NCBI RefSeq assembly: GCF_001423265.1
Contig: NZ_LMND01000034.1
Coordinates: 103,510 to 167,509 of the forward strand
Reading direction: 5' to 3'
DNA from: Methylobacterium sp. Leaf108
Lineage (GTDB): Bacteria > Pseudomonadota > Alphaproteobacteria > Rhizobiales > Beijerinckiaceae
Length of the DNA stretch: 64,000 nucleotides
Under the pieces are notes generated by a model, which was given only the letters and a program-made list of their open reading frames with translations, was not told where the DNA came from and did not search any database. Below, piece after piece: positions 40,315-49,373 of the stretch. A program made the translations under genes and the position numbers. Numbering within the stretch: the first letter of the stretch is position 1; the number at the start of each line of letters is the position of its first letter.

Positions 40315-42507
40315 TCAGGCGGCGCTGGCGACGGTCTGCCAAGGGGGCTTGCGTTCGAGCAGAGCCGCGATGGCACCCGGCGCCATCGCCTTGCCGTAGA
40401 GATAGCCCTGGCCCTCGCGGCAGCCCATACGGCGCAGGATCTCCTGCTGCTCGAAGGTCTCGATGCCTTCGGCGATGACGTCGAGGCCGAAGCTGTGGGC
40501 CATTCCGAGGATCGCGCGCACGATCTCGGCGTCGTGCACGTCGGTGAGGATGTCGCGCACGAAGCTGCGGTCGATCTTGAGGCGGTTCAGCGGAAACCGC
40601 TTGAGGGAGCTGAGCGAGGCGTAGCCGGTGCCGAAATCGTCGAAGGCGATGGCGACGCCCAGGCGATGCAACTCCCGGATGGGATCGAGGACGGTGCTGT
40701 CGGCCTGGAGGGCGATGCGCTCGGTCACCTCGATCTCGAGGGCGTCGGCCGGCAGGCCGTGCTGGGCGAGCCCGCTCATCACCTCGCGGGCGAGCGAGCC
40801 CTCCTGAAGGTGCGATCCGAACAGGTTCACCGCCACACGGATCGGCGGCAGGCCGGCGGCGCGCCAGGCCGCCGACTGGCGGCACGCCTCCGCGACGATC
40901 CAGCGGCCGAGGGTGGCGGCCAGGGGATGGGCTTCCAGAGTCTCGATGAAGGCGCCGGGCAGCAGCAGGCCCCGCTGGGGATGCTGCCAGCGCAGCAGCG
41001 CCTCGACGCCGATCATGCGTCCGTTCACCAGGCAGACCTGCGGCTGGTAATGCAGGACGAATTCCGACGCTTCGAGGCCGCGCGTGACCTCGTCGTGCAG
41101 GGCGCGCCGGGCGACGATGGCGCTGCGCAGGGTGGGATCGAACAGGCGCATGCAGTGCCGGCCGTCGCGCTTGGCCCGGTAGAGGGCGAGGTCCGCATCC
41201 GCCACCAGCTCGTCGCCGGTGATCTCCGGGCCGGTGCCGATCGCCACGCCGATGCTGATGCTCACATGGAAGGTGTGGCCGCTGATCTCGAACGGTGCCT
41301 GGAAGGTATCGAGGATCGTGGCGGCGCAGGTTCCGGCCGCCAGCGGATCGCCGGACCCGGGAAACAGGAGGGCGAAGGTATCGCCCGCGAACCGGGCCAC
41401 CGTCACCGTTCCGCCGACGCAGGTCGGCAGCCGGATCGCAACCGCCTGGAGCAAAGCGTCGCCGATGGCATGGCCGAGGCTGTCGTTCACCTCCTTGAAG
41501 CCGTCGAGGTCGAGCAGCATGACCGTGGCGTGGCGCCCCCCCGCCAGAACGGTCTGAAGGTCCTCGTCGAACGAGGCCCGGTTGATGAGGCCGGTGAGCT
41601 TGTCGTGGTGGGCCATCTGGATGAGCTTGGCGTCCCGCGCCCGCCATTCGCTGATGTCGCGCATGATCGCGCCGATGCCGATGCCGACCCGGTCCTCCCA
41701 GATCGACATCGAGAATTCCATCGGGAAGACGCTGCCGTCGCGGCGCTGGCCGGGGAGCTCGATGGTGCGGCCGGCGAGCTTGGTGGGACAGCCCGAGGCG
41801 ATGCGGGCGAGGCCGACCTTGTGCGCCTTCCGGAACGGCTCGGGGATGATGATCTCGATGTCCTGCCCGATCATCTCGCCGGGCTCGTAGCCGAACAGCG
41901 CCTCGCCGGCCGGGTTGACGAAGGTGATCGTGCCGCTCTCGTCGATGGCGATGAACGAGTATTCGGACGCCTTGGCGAACCCGGCCGAGGCGGCGTTGAG
42001 GACGTCGGACCGGCGCAGGTCGAGGTGCGCCATCGCCAGGGCCGCGAAACTCGCCAGCATCTGCCGGGCTTCGACCGAGAAGGTGGCGTTGGCCTCGGTA
42101 TCCCCGATGCACAGCGCCCCCAGCCGATCGCCGGCTGCGGTGACGAGGGCGGCACCGGCGAAGAACCGTAGGTTCTCCGGCCAATCGGCCGACGATCCTG
42201 CGGACAGACGCGGATCGCAGGTGACGTCGGGAACGACGAAGACCTCGTCGGCGGCCATCGCTGCGGCGCACGGCGCGCCGTGGCGTGGAACCTGGGTCGT
42301 CGTGGTCCCGACACAGGCATGGCGGCGGCAGGTATCGTGGTCCAGCAGCGCGACCCATGCCATCGGAACCCCGAGGCTCGCGGCGGCGAGGGCGGTCAGG
42401 CGGCCCAACTCGGGCGTCGCCACGGTGTCGATGACGCGGTAGGAGCGCAGTGCGGTAAGGCGACGGGCCTCGATGGCCGCGGCCGATCCTGATAACGAGG
42501 GAGTCAT
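40315..42507 (-). CDS. GAF-PAS-GGDEF-EAL protein, probable c-di-GMP phosphodiesterase
   Basis: 730 residues, no TM segment. Order: GAF (about 20-165), PAS (about 175-290), GGDEF (about 300-460), EAL (about 475-720). The GGDEF active-site motif is degenerate (RFAGDTF), so cyclase activity is unlikely. The EAL domain keeps GVEALLRW, EVTER, DDFGTGYASL and AEGIE, the residues needed for Mg2+ and catalysis, so it should hydrolyse c-di-GMP. GAF and PAS suggest small-molecule or redox control. It converges with the exported gene at 39921. Confidence 0.9.
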   Translation of the reverse strand: MTPSLSGSAAAIEARRLTALRSYRVIDTVATPELGRLTALAAASLGVPMAWVALLDHDTCRRHACVGTTTTQVPRHGAPCAAAMAADEVFVVPDVTCDPRLSAGSSADWPENLRFFAGAALVTAAGDRLGALCIGDTEANATFSVEARQMLASFAALAMAHLDLRRSDVLNAASAGFAKASEYSFIAIDESGTITFVNPAGEALFGYEPGEMIGQDIEIIIPEPFRKAHKVGLARIASGCPTKLAGRTIELPGQRRDGSVFPMEFSMSIWEDRVGIGIGAIMRDISEWRARDAKLIQMAHHDKLTGLINRASFDEDLQTVLAGGRHATVMLLDLDGFKEVNDSLGHAIGDALLQAVAIRLPTCVGGTVTVARFAGDTFALLFPGSGDPLAAGTCAATILDTFQAPFEISGHTFHVSISIGVAIGTGPEITGDELVADADLALYRAKRDGRHCMRLFDPTLRSAIVARRALHDEVTRGLEASEFVLHYQPQVCLVNGRMIGVEALLRWQHPQRGLLLPGAFIETLEAHPLAATLGRWIVAEACRQSAAWRAAGLPPIRVAVNLFGSHLQEGSLAREVMSGLAQHGLPADALEIEVTERIALQADSTVLDPIRELHRLGVAIAFDDFGTGYASLSSLKRFPLNRLKIDRSFVRDILTDVHDAEIVRAILGMAHSFGLDVIAEGIETFEQQEILRRMGCREGQGYLYGKAMAPGAIAALLERKPPWQTVASAA

Positions 42508-42657
42508 TTGATGGGCACCGTCAGGACGCGGTAAGCCAGCAAATGATAGCCCAAAAAGCTAACATCCTCTAAGCGTGATCGGACAACGTAGCCGTTTTCG
42601 TCCGATCGGGTTGACAATCGTTTCTGTGTTCGCTCCGGCAGCGGCGCCCCGATAAGC

Positions 42658-43809
42658 TCACGCGAACGTCTTCCGCGGATCGAAAGCGTCGCGCACCGCC
42701 TCACCGGCGAAGATGAGCAGACTCAGCATCACCGCGACGACGATGAAACCGGTAAGCCCGAGCCACGGCGCCTGGATGTTGTCCTTGCCCTGCGCCAGCA
42801 GCTCTCCGAGCGAAGCCGAGCCGGGGGGCAGGCCGAAGCCGAGGAAGTCGAGGGAGGTCAGCGTCGAGATCGATCCGTTGAGGATGAACGGCAGGAAGGT
42901 CAGCGTCGCCACCATGGCGTTGGGCAGGAGGTGGCGGCTCATGATGCGGACGTTCGACAGGCCGAGGGCACGGGCGGCGCGGACGTACTCGAAGTTGCGC
43001 GCGCGCAGGAACTCGGCCCGTACGACGCCCACCAGCGCGACCCAGGAGAACAGGAGCAGGATGCCGAGGAGGACGAAGAAGCCCGGCGCGATGAAGGCCG
43101 AGATGATGATGATGAGATAGAGCGTCGGGATCGCGCTCCAGACCTCGATGAACCGCTGCAGCGCGAGGTCGACCCACCCCCCGAAGTAGCCCTGCACCGC
43201 CCCGGCGATCACGCCGATCACCGAGGAGATCGCGGCCAGGATGAGCCCGAACAGAACCGAGATGCGAAAGCCGTAGATGATCCGCGCGAGGACATCGCGG
43301 GCGGTGTTGTCGGTGCCGAGCCAATTCCACTCGATGTCGCGGCAACCGGTGCCGCCGGTCCGCTCGGCCACCGGCCGGCACTGGTCCTCGGTGAGCATCC
43401 AGGTCGGGGGCGACGGCGAGGGGGTGGGCAGGCCGTTGATGATGGTGTCGTAGGAATAGGGGATGGGCGGCCACATCGCCCAGCCGTTGTCGGCGATCTC
43501 CTTGCGGGTCTCGGCCGAGCGATAGTCGGGCCGGGCATAGAAGCCGCCGAACTTCTCGTCGGGATAGTCGACGAGAACCGGGAACAGGATCTCGCCCTTG
43601 TAGGACACGACGATCGGCTTGTCGTTGGCGATGAACTCGGCGAACAGGCTGAGCCCGAACAGGACGAGGAAGACCACGAACGACCAGAACCCGAGTCGGT
43701 TGCCGCGAAAATTCGCGAGCCGGCGGCGATTCAAGGGCGAGAGGCCACCCTTCACCGGCGGAGCGACGGGCAGGTTGGCGGGCGGGTGGGCGATCTCGTT
43801 CACGACCAC
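42658..43809 (-). CDS. yejE: YejE-like ABC transporter permease (orphan)
   Basis: 383 residues. Polar N-terminus, TM1 near 40-62, a YejE-specific periplasmic segment (GGFYARPDYRS, WNWLGTDNTARDVLARIIYG), then a BPD_transp_1 domain with five more TMs and the EAA loop (EFVRAARALGLSNVRIM-like, around residues 275-300). YejABEF takes up microcin C and peptides. Here no yejA, yejB or yejF is adjacent: upstream is a DUF4112 gene, downstream a GGDEF-EAL gene. Start is one of two nearby GTGs. Confidence 0.9.
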   Translation of the reverse strand: MVVNEIAHPPANLPVAPPVKGGLSPLNRRRLANFRGNRLGFWSFVVFLVLFGLSLFAEFIANDKPIVVSYKGEILFPVLVDYPDEKFGGFYARPDYRSAETRKEIADNGWAMWPPIPYSYDTIINGLPTPSPSPPTWMLTEDQCRPVAERTGGTGCRDIEWNWLGTDNTARDVLARIIYGFRISVLFGLILAAISSVIGVIAGAVQGYFGGWVDLALQRFIEVWSAIPTLYLIIIISAFIAPGFFVLLGILLLFSWVALVGVVRAEFLRARNFEYVRAARALGLSNVRIMSRHLLPNAMVATLTFLPFILNGSISTLTSLDFLGFGLPPGSASLGELLAQGKDNIQAPWLGLTGFIVVAVMLSLLIFAGEAVRDAFDPRKTFA

Positions 43810-43828
43810 CGCCCTACCAGCGTCGGGC

Positions 43829-44299
43829 TCAGCCGTCGATGCGGTATGCCGTGCCCTCGATCACGCTGGGCCGGATCTTGCCGCTGCGCTCGAGGTGGCG
43901 GCGCAGAAGGCGAACGTTGCGCAGGTTCGCCTTGAAGGCGGCGTCGAAGATGTCGCCAGCCAACGGAACGATGCCCACGGCGCCGTCGAAGGCGACGTTC
44001 ATCGCCATGCGGGCCAGAAGCCAGCGCGGCGCGCCGAGCCGCCGGGCCTCGTAGACGACATAGGACGACAGGCACACGCCGGCGAGATCGCCCAGGCCGG
44101 GCACCAAGCCGAGCACCGCGTCGACGCCGACCCGTCGGTTGATGCCGGGGATGACGAACGCCGCGTCCATGACGTGGGCGAACTGCTCCAAGCGCAGCAT
44201 CGCCGCTTCCGCGGCCGCGCGCCGGTCGGCCTCCCCGGTGCGTGCGGCACCGGCGAAGCGATCCGCGGCAGTCGGATCGAGGGTCTCGATGATCGCCAT
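43829..44299 (-). CDS. DUF4112 membrane protein
   Basis: 156 residues. The DUF4112 core is clear: MDAAFVIPGINRRVGVDAVLG, LVPGLGDLAG and GIVPLAGDIFDAAFKANLRN. Two hydrophobic stretches (about 68-82 and 105-125) suggest membrane association. The function of the family is unknown. ATG 44299 follows GGAG. It ends 20 bp before yejE on the same strand, so the two may be co-transcribed. Confidence 0.87.
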   Translation of the reverse strand: MAIIETLDPTAADRFAGAARTGEADRRAAAEAAMLRLEQFAHVMDAAFVIPGINRRVGVDAVLGLVPGLGDLAGVCLSSYVVYEARRLGAPRWLLARMAMNVAFDGAVGIVPLAGDIFDAAFKANLRNVRLLRRHLERSGKIRPSVIEGTAYRIDG

Positions 44300-44684
44300 G
44301 GCTGGGCTCCGGACGTGACGATCGCGCTAAGCGCGTACCGGGCAGATGTGGCCCACGCCCCAAGGCTCCGCAAGGGATCGCGGCACGGGATCTCCGCAAG
44401 GGATTGCGGCGCGACGAGGCGTCCGGCCGATCCGATGGCCGTATCGGCAAGCCCGCGCGGCGCCCGAGAGAAGCCCGTTTCCGCATCACGCAGCGGTCGA
44501 CCGGAACTGGCATGATCGGGCGCGCGATGATCGGGTCCGCATAAGGTCGGCATCATCGGCGCAGGATCGACGGCGGTCGCAACACAAAAGGGCCGCCTCC
44601 CGCGATCCGAGAGAGACGGCCCTGGCTTCACCGGGGTGAGAGGGTGCCGGGCGGTTCCGTCGCCGCCCGGCGTCCCGCTCGCCT
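44300..44684. other. 385-bp region between katG and the DUF4112 gene
   Basis: No gene recognised. It holds the katG terminator (44585-44621) on its right side and presumably the DUF4112 promoter on its left. A decamer-scale repeat of GGGATC/GGGATT-like sequence (CAAGGGATCGCGGCACGGGATCTCCGCAAGGGATTGCGG, in pieces around 44370-44408) is imperfectly duplicated. Confidence 0.5.
44585..44621 (-). terminator. Rho-independent terminator of katG
   Basis: On the minus strand GGGCCGTCTC pairs with GAGGCGGCCC (one G-U pair), followed by TTTTGTGTT. It begins 64 bp after the katG stop. Confidence 0.8.
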
Positions 44685-46982
44685 TTAGTGGGCTTTGACG
44701 TCGTAGCGGTCGAGCATCATCACCTTGTTCCACACCTTCACGAAGTCCTTGGCGAAGCGCGCCTCGCCACCCTTGCTGGCATAGACTTCGGCGACGGAGC
44801 GGAGTTGGGAGTTCGACCCGAACACCAGGTCGCAGCGGGTCGCGGTGAACCTGGCCTCGCCGCTGGCGCGATCGGCCAGGGTGAAGGTCATGCCGGTCTC
44901 GTCGTCCTTGCGCCAGTCGAGGTCGACGCTCGTGAGGTTGACGAAGAAGTCGTTCGACAGCACGCCGACCCGATCCGTGAACTGGCCGTGCTTCGACCCG
45001 TCGTGATTGGCACCCAACGCACGCAGGCCGCCGACCAGTGCGACCCATTCGGGGGCCGTGAGCGTGAGCAGGTAGGCCTTATCGAGGAAGAGCTCCTCGG
45101 GCGAGACCCGCCCTGCCGTGATCGCCGCGAAGTCGTCGGCCACGAAGTTGCGGAAGCCGTCGACCACGGGCTTCAGCCACTCGAACATCTCGATGTCGGT
45201 CCGATCCTGGGTCGTGTCGACCCGGCCGGGCGTGAACGGCACGGTCGCCGCATGGCCGCCGTCGGCCAGCGCCTTTTCCACCGCCGCGCATCCGCCGAGG
45301 ACGATGAGGTCGGCCAGCGACACCCGCTTGCCGGCCGACTTCCCGTTGAACGCCTCGGCGACCTGCCTGAGTGCGGCCACCACCGGTACCGTCCGCTGGT
45401 TGATCGCCCAGTCCTTCTGCGGAGCCAGGGCGAGCCGGCCGCCGTTGGCGCCACCGCGCTTGTCGCTGTCGCGGTAGGTCGCGGCCGCGGAGAAGGCGGT
45501 GAACGAGAGGTCCGACACCGACAGGCCGGTGGCCAGGATGTCCCGCTTGAGGGCGGCGATATCGGCCTCGTCGATGAGCGCGAAGTCACGCGGCGGGATC
45601 GGATCCTGCCACAGCAGGTCGTCCTCGATCTTCACCTCCGGACCGAGGTAGCGCTCCTTGGGTCCCATGTCGCGATGGGTCAGCTTGTACCACGCCTTCG
45701 AGAAGGCGAGCGTGAACGCGTCGAAATCGTTCAGGAACTTCTCGCAGATCTTGCGGTACTCGGGGTCGACCTTCAACGCGATGTCGGTGGTCATCATCAT
45801 CAGGCCGTGCATCTGGCCCGGGATGTGAGCGTCGGGGGTCTTAGGCGCGTCCGGATCGGCCGGCGTCCACTGCGACGCGCCGGCCGGGCTTTTGGTCTGC
45901 ACCCATTCGAACTTGAAGAGGTTCTCGAGGTAGGCGTTGTCCCACTTCGTCGGGTCGGGCGTCCAGCTGCCTTCGATGCCGTTGGTCATGGTGTTCGGCC
46001 CGGCGCCGGTGCCCTTCGGGTTATGCCAGCCGAGCCCCATCGCCTCGATCGGCGCGATCTCGGGCGGCGGCCCGATCTGATCGGCCGGAACCATCCCGTG
46101 GCTCTTGCCGAAGGCGTGGCCGCCAGCGATCAGGGCCACGGTCTCCTCGTCGTTCATCGCCATGCGGGTGAAGGTGGTGCGGATGTCGCGCGCCGCACCC
46201 ATCGGGTCGCCGTTGGAGTACGGGCCTTCCGGGTTCACGTAGATGAGCGCCTGGTGCGAGGCGGCCAGCGGGTTCTCGAGATCGTAGTCGGCGTCGCCGT
46301 TCTGGCCGCGCCAGCGTTTGTCGCGGGTCACCATGCTGTCGAACGAGGTGACGTTCGACGGGTCCCAGACCTCGGGACCCCAGTAGGTCGCGTTGTCGGC
46401 CTCCCACGCGTCCTGACGTCCGCCGGCGAAGCCGTAGGTCGGGAAGCCCATGATCTCCAGGGCGCAGTTGCCGGTCAGGATCATCAGGTCGCCCCACGAC
46501 AGGGCGTCGCCGTACTTCTGCTTGATCGGCCAGATCAGGCGACGGGACTTGTCGATGTTGCCGTTGTCCCACCAGCTGTTGATCGGTGCGAAGCGCTGGA
46601 GCGCCTCTCCGGCACCGCCGCGACCGTCGGAGATCCGGTAGCTGCCGGCCGAGTGCCAGGCCATGCGGATCATCTGCGGGCCGTAGTTGCCGTAATCGGA
46701 CGGCCACCACGCCACCGACGTCGTGAGGAAGGACTTGATGTCCTGTTTCACCGCGTCGAGATCGAGCGTCTCGAACGCGGCCTTGTAGTCGAAGTCCTCG
46801 CCCAGCGGATTGGCCTGCGGACCGTTCTGGTGGAGAAGCTCGACCTTCAGGCGATTGGGGTACCAGTCCGACAGCGACGGCGTGGTGCCGACCGCGCCGC
46901 CGATCCGGTCACCGCCGAACGGGCACTTGCCCTCCATGACGAACGTACTGGTATCGAGTGCGATATTCTTGATCTCGTTCAC
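44685..46982 (-). CDS. katG: Catalase-peroxidase KatG
   Basis: 765 residues, GTG start preceded by AGGGA. Distal heme residues R106, W109 and H110 (RMAWHSAGSY) and proximal H289 (GGHAFGKSHG) are present. The KatG-specific Met-Tyr-Trp adduct is complete: W109, Y248 (LIYVNPEG) and M274 (TRMAMND). It degrades H2O2 by catalase activity and can act as a peroxidase. Length is a little over the usual 730-750. It is divergent from oxyR, the normal arrangement for peroxide control, with a terminator at 44585-44621. Confidence 0.97.
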   Translation of the reverse strand: MNEIKNIALDTSTFVMEGKCPFGGDRIGGAVGTTPSLSDWYPNRLKVELLHQNGPQANPLGEDFDYKAAFETLDLDAVKQDIKSFLTTSVAWWPSDYGNYGPQMIRMAWHSAGSYRISDGRGGAGEALQRFAPINSWWDNGNIDKSRRLIWPIKQKYGDALSWGDLMILTGNCALEIMGFPTYGFAGGRQDAWEADNATYWGPEVWDPSNVTSFDSMVTRDKRWRGQNGDADYDLENPLAASHQALIYVNPEGPYSNGDPMGAARDIRTTFTRMAMNDEETVALIAGGHAFGKSHGMVPADQIGPPPEIAPIEAMGLGWHNPKGTGAGPNTMTNGIEGSWTPDPTKWDNAYLENLFKFEWVQTKSPAGASQWTPADPDAPKTPDAHIPGQMHGLMMMTTDIALKVDPEYRKICEKFLNDFDAFTLAFSKAWYKLTHRDMGPKERYLGPEVKIEDDLLWQDPIPPRDFALIDEADIAALKRDILATGLSVSDLSFTAFSAAATYRDSDKRGGANGGRLALAPQKDWAINQRTVPVVAALRQVAEAFNGKSAGKRVSLADLIVLGGCAAVEKALADGGHAATVPFTPGRVDTTQDRTDIEMFEWLKPVVDGFRNFVADDFAAITAGRVSPEELFLDKAYLLTLTAPEWVALVGGLRALGANHDGSKHGQFTDRVGVLSNDFFVNLTSVDLDWRKDDETGMTFTLADRASGEARFTATRCDLVFGSNSQLRSVAEVYASKGGEARFAKDFVKVWNKVMMLDRYDVKAH

Positions 46983-47276
46983 GTAAAATCCCTTTTATAG
47001 CGCGATGTCGTCCCGATGCTCGGCTCGTGTCGCACCTCGGCGAGCCGACGATACTTGTCTCCGACCCGCTCTGTTGCCCGCCCTGCAGGCGGATGGATGC
47101 CGGTCGGATGGAACGGCGACATGCCGTGCGCACGCGTCGCCGTCCTTTCAAGCAGGGGTCCGTCGCGAAAGGTGCGTTCCTCGGGACCCAGACCTGGAAT
47201 CGTTCCGAGGGGCTTATGCTCGCTCTGGTGTCGTTTGGCCAATGCATCGTTACGAAATGTGTGATAGGCGCTGTCT
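46983..47276. other. katG-oxyR divergent control region
   Basis: 294 bp between the two starts. It contains the katG ribosome site next to a TATAAAAGG stretch and, at its right edge, an OxyR-like palindrome. No gene is present. Confidence 0.7.
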
Positions 47277-47278
47277 AT
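47264..47278. promoter_or_regulatory. OxyR-type palindrome overlapping the oxyR start codon
   Basis: ATAG (47264-47267), 7 bp, CTAT (47275-47278), the half-site pair found in OxyR operators (ATAG-N7-CTAT). The right half overlaps the oxyR ATG (47277), a position suited to autorepression. Confidence 0.6.
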
Positions 47279-48251
47279 GAACATCTCGGGCCTGTCCCTG
47301 CGTGACCTCGAATACGTGGTGGCCCTGGCCGAGGAGCATCACTTCGGCCGGGCCGCGGAGCGCTGCAACGTCAGCCAGCCGACCCTGAGCGTGCAGGTGC
47401 GCAAGCTCGAGGAGGGCCTGGGCCTCACCCTGTTCGAGCGCGGCAACCGCCGGGTGATGACGACGCTGGCCGGCCAGGGCATCGTGCGCCAGGCGCGCAC
47501 CGTGCTGGCCGAGGCGCAGCGCCTGCTCGTCCTGGCGAGCGAGGGGCGCGGCGCCCCCCTCGTCGGCCGCCTCGTGCTGGCGGCGATCCAGACGCTGGGG
47601 CCCTACCTCTTTCCACTGGTCCTGCGCAGCCTCCGGCAGGATTTCCCGCTGCTGTCGCTGGCCCTCAGCGAGGCGCGCACCGCCGAGATCCTGGAGGGAC
47701 TGCGTGACGGCCGGATCGACGCGGCGCTGGTCTCGCTGCCGCTGCCGACCTCGGGACTCACGGTCTCGCCGCTGTTCATCGAGCCGTTCCTGCTCGCCTG
47801 CCCGGCCGACCACCCGCTGGCCCGCGGCGGCGCCCTGCGCGCCATCGATGTCGCCGGCCCCGACCTCCTGCTCCTCGACGAGGGCAATTGCCTGCGGGAC
47901 CAGGCCGTGGCCGCCTGCGGCGCCGGCAATGCCGCCGGGCGCCATGCCACCAGCCTCGAGACCCTGCGCTCGATGGTGGCGGCCGGGGCCGGCTACACCC
48001 TGCTGCCGGCCCTGGCGGCCCCGTCCGGTCCCGACCCGAGCGGGCTCACGGTGACGCGGGGGTTCGACGTCGACGGCCCGGGCCGCACCATCGCCCTGGC
48101 CTGGCGGTCGAGCGACCCGCGCGCGGCCGGCCTGTCGCACCTGGCGGCGTTCTTCCGGGCGCATGCGCCCGCGGGCACCACCGCCTGCCGCGACGACGCG
48201 GTGCCGCGGACGAAGCCGGCGCGCCGTGACAGCGTGGCCGATCCGGTGTAG
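47277..48251 (+). CDS. oxyR: OxyR, hydrogen-peroxide-sensing LysR-type regulator
   Basis: 324 residues. N-terminal LysR helix-turn-helix (about 4-62, HHFGRAAERCNVSQPTLSVQ) and a periplasmic-binding-like effector domain. The redox switch is conserved: C205 and C214 in DEGNCLRDQAVAACG, nine apart as in E. coli C199/C208. Oxidation by H2O2 should form the disulphide and activate katG. A possible OxyR site overlaps its own start codon. The extra C-terminus is basic. Confidence 0.94.
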   Translation: MNISGLSLRDLEYVVALAEEHHFGRAAERCNVSQPTLSVQVRKLEEGLGLTLFERGNRRVMTTLAGQGIVRQARTVLAEAQRLLVLASEGRGAPLVGRLVLAAIQTLGPYLFPLVLRSLRQDFPLLSLALSEARTAEILEGLRDGRIDAALVSLPLPTSGLTVSPLFIEPFLLACPADHPLARGGALRAIDVAGPDLLLLDEGNCLRDQAVAACGAGNAAGRHATSLETLRSMVAAGAGYTLLPALAAPSGPDPSGLTVTRGFDVDGPGRTIALAWRSSDPRAAGLSHLAAFFRAHAPAGTTACRDDAVPRTKPARRDSVADPV

Positions 48252-48287
48252 CGCCGCGCCGACCGGGGCGAGCCGCCCTCGTCCCTC

Positions 48288-49367
48288 GTGATCGGCGCGC
48301 CGGTGCCCCAGGCCACATCTCCCCTCACCGCGGTCTCACTCTGGGCCGGCCTCCTCGTCGTTTCGGGGACGTTGGCCTACGGCCTGACCCTCGCGCATTT
48401 TCCGGCGGCCCTGCTGCTCGGGCCGATGCTGGCGGCGATCGCCTTCGGGGTCTCGGGCGCGTCCATCCGCATGCCTAAGCCCGGCTTCCTGACGGCCCAA
48501 GCCCTCGTCGGCTGCCTCGTGGCGAAATCGGTGACGGCGGATATTGTCGGCACCATCCTCGGGGACGGAGTGCTGATCCTCGCCGTCGTCCTGGTGACGG
48601 TGGTGGCCGGCGCCATCGTCGGGGTGGTGCTGACGCGTCTGAAGGTCCTGCCGGGCGCGACCGCGGCCTGGGGCTCGTCGCCGGGCGGAGCCGCGGCCAT
48701 GGTGGCGATGTCGGAGGACTACGGGTCCGATCCGCGCCTCGTCGCCTTCATGCAATACGTGCGCGTCGCCCTCGTGGTGGTCTCGGCCTCGGTGGTGGCG
48801 CGGCTGCTGACGGACGTCGCCGCGCCCGGTGGCGCGGGGGAGGTCATGCCCGAGGATCCCCGCCTTCTCGCGGTGCTCGCGACCCTGGCCGTCGCCGCGA
48901 CGGGGGCGGGGCTCTCCCTCGCGCTGGGGCTCCCCGGCGGGGCGCTGATCGGCCCGATGATCCTCGGGGCCGTCCTGCACGCCACGGGCGTGGCCAGCAT
49001 GTCCCTGCCGGCCACGCTCCTCGACGCCGCCTATGCCACGATCGGCTGGTACGTGGGCCTGCGCTTCACGCGCGAGACGGTGCGCGAGTCGCTGTCGGCC
49101 CTGCCCGGCATCCTCGTGGCGACGACCGGGCTGATCCTGCTGTGCGGCGGCTGGGCCTACGGGATCACCTTCCTCCTGCCGATCGATTTCCTCACCGCCT
49201 ACCTCGCCACCTCCCCGGGCGGGCTCGACTCCGTGGCCATCATCGCGGTGGGCTCGAAGGTGGACGTCTCCTTCGTCCTGGCCGTCCAGACCCTGCGGCT
49301 GTTCGTGGTGCTGATCACCGGGCCGATCCTCGCCCGTTGGATCGGCGGCAACGCCGCGGAGACCTGA
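48288..49367 (+). CDS. AbrB-family membrane protein (PF05145 type)
   Basis: 359 residues with about ten TM helices in two related halves; each half has a glycine/proline loop (LLGPMLAAIAFG and LIGPMILGAVLH). WGSSPGGAAAMVAMSEDYG and ATSPGGLDSVAII are family signatures. Some annotations call these putative ammonia monooxygenase or AbrB transporters; a transport role is likely but unproven. GTG start at 48288. It is 36 bp after oxyR and may be co-transcribed with it, though a peroxide link is not evident. Confidence 0.85.
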   Translation: MIGAPVPQATSPLTAVSLWAGLLVVSGTLAYGLTLAHFPAALLLGPMLAAIAFGVSGASIRMPKPGFLTAQALVGCLVAKSVTADIVGTILGDGVLILAVVLVTVVAGAIVGVVLTRLKVLPGATAAWGSSPGGAAAMVAMSEDYGSDPRLVAFMQYVRVALVVVSASVVARLLTDVAAPGGAGEVMPEDPRLLAVLATLAVAATGAGLSLALGLPGGALIGPMILGAVLHATGVASMSLPATLLDAAYATIGWYVGLRFTRETVRESLSALPGILVATTGLILLCGGWAYGITFLLPIDFLTAYLATSPGGLDSVAIIAVGSKVDVSFVLAVQTLRLFVVLITGPILARWIGGNAAET

Positions 49368-49373
49368 GCGGCG

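Noticed and set aside
40315..42507. LapD identity for the GGDEF-EAL protein
   Set aside because: It has no TM helices, no periplasmic domain and no HAMP, and its EAL residues are intact, unlike LapD.
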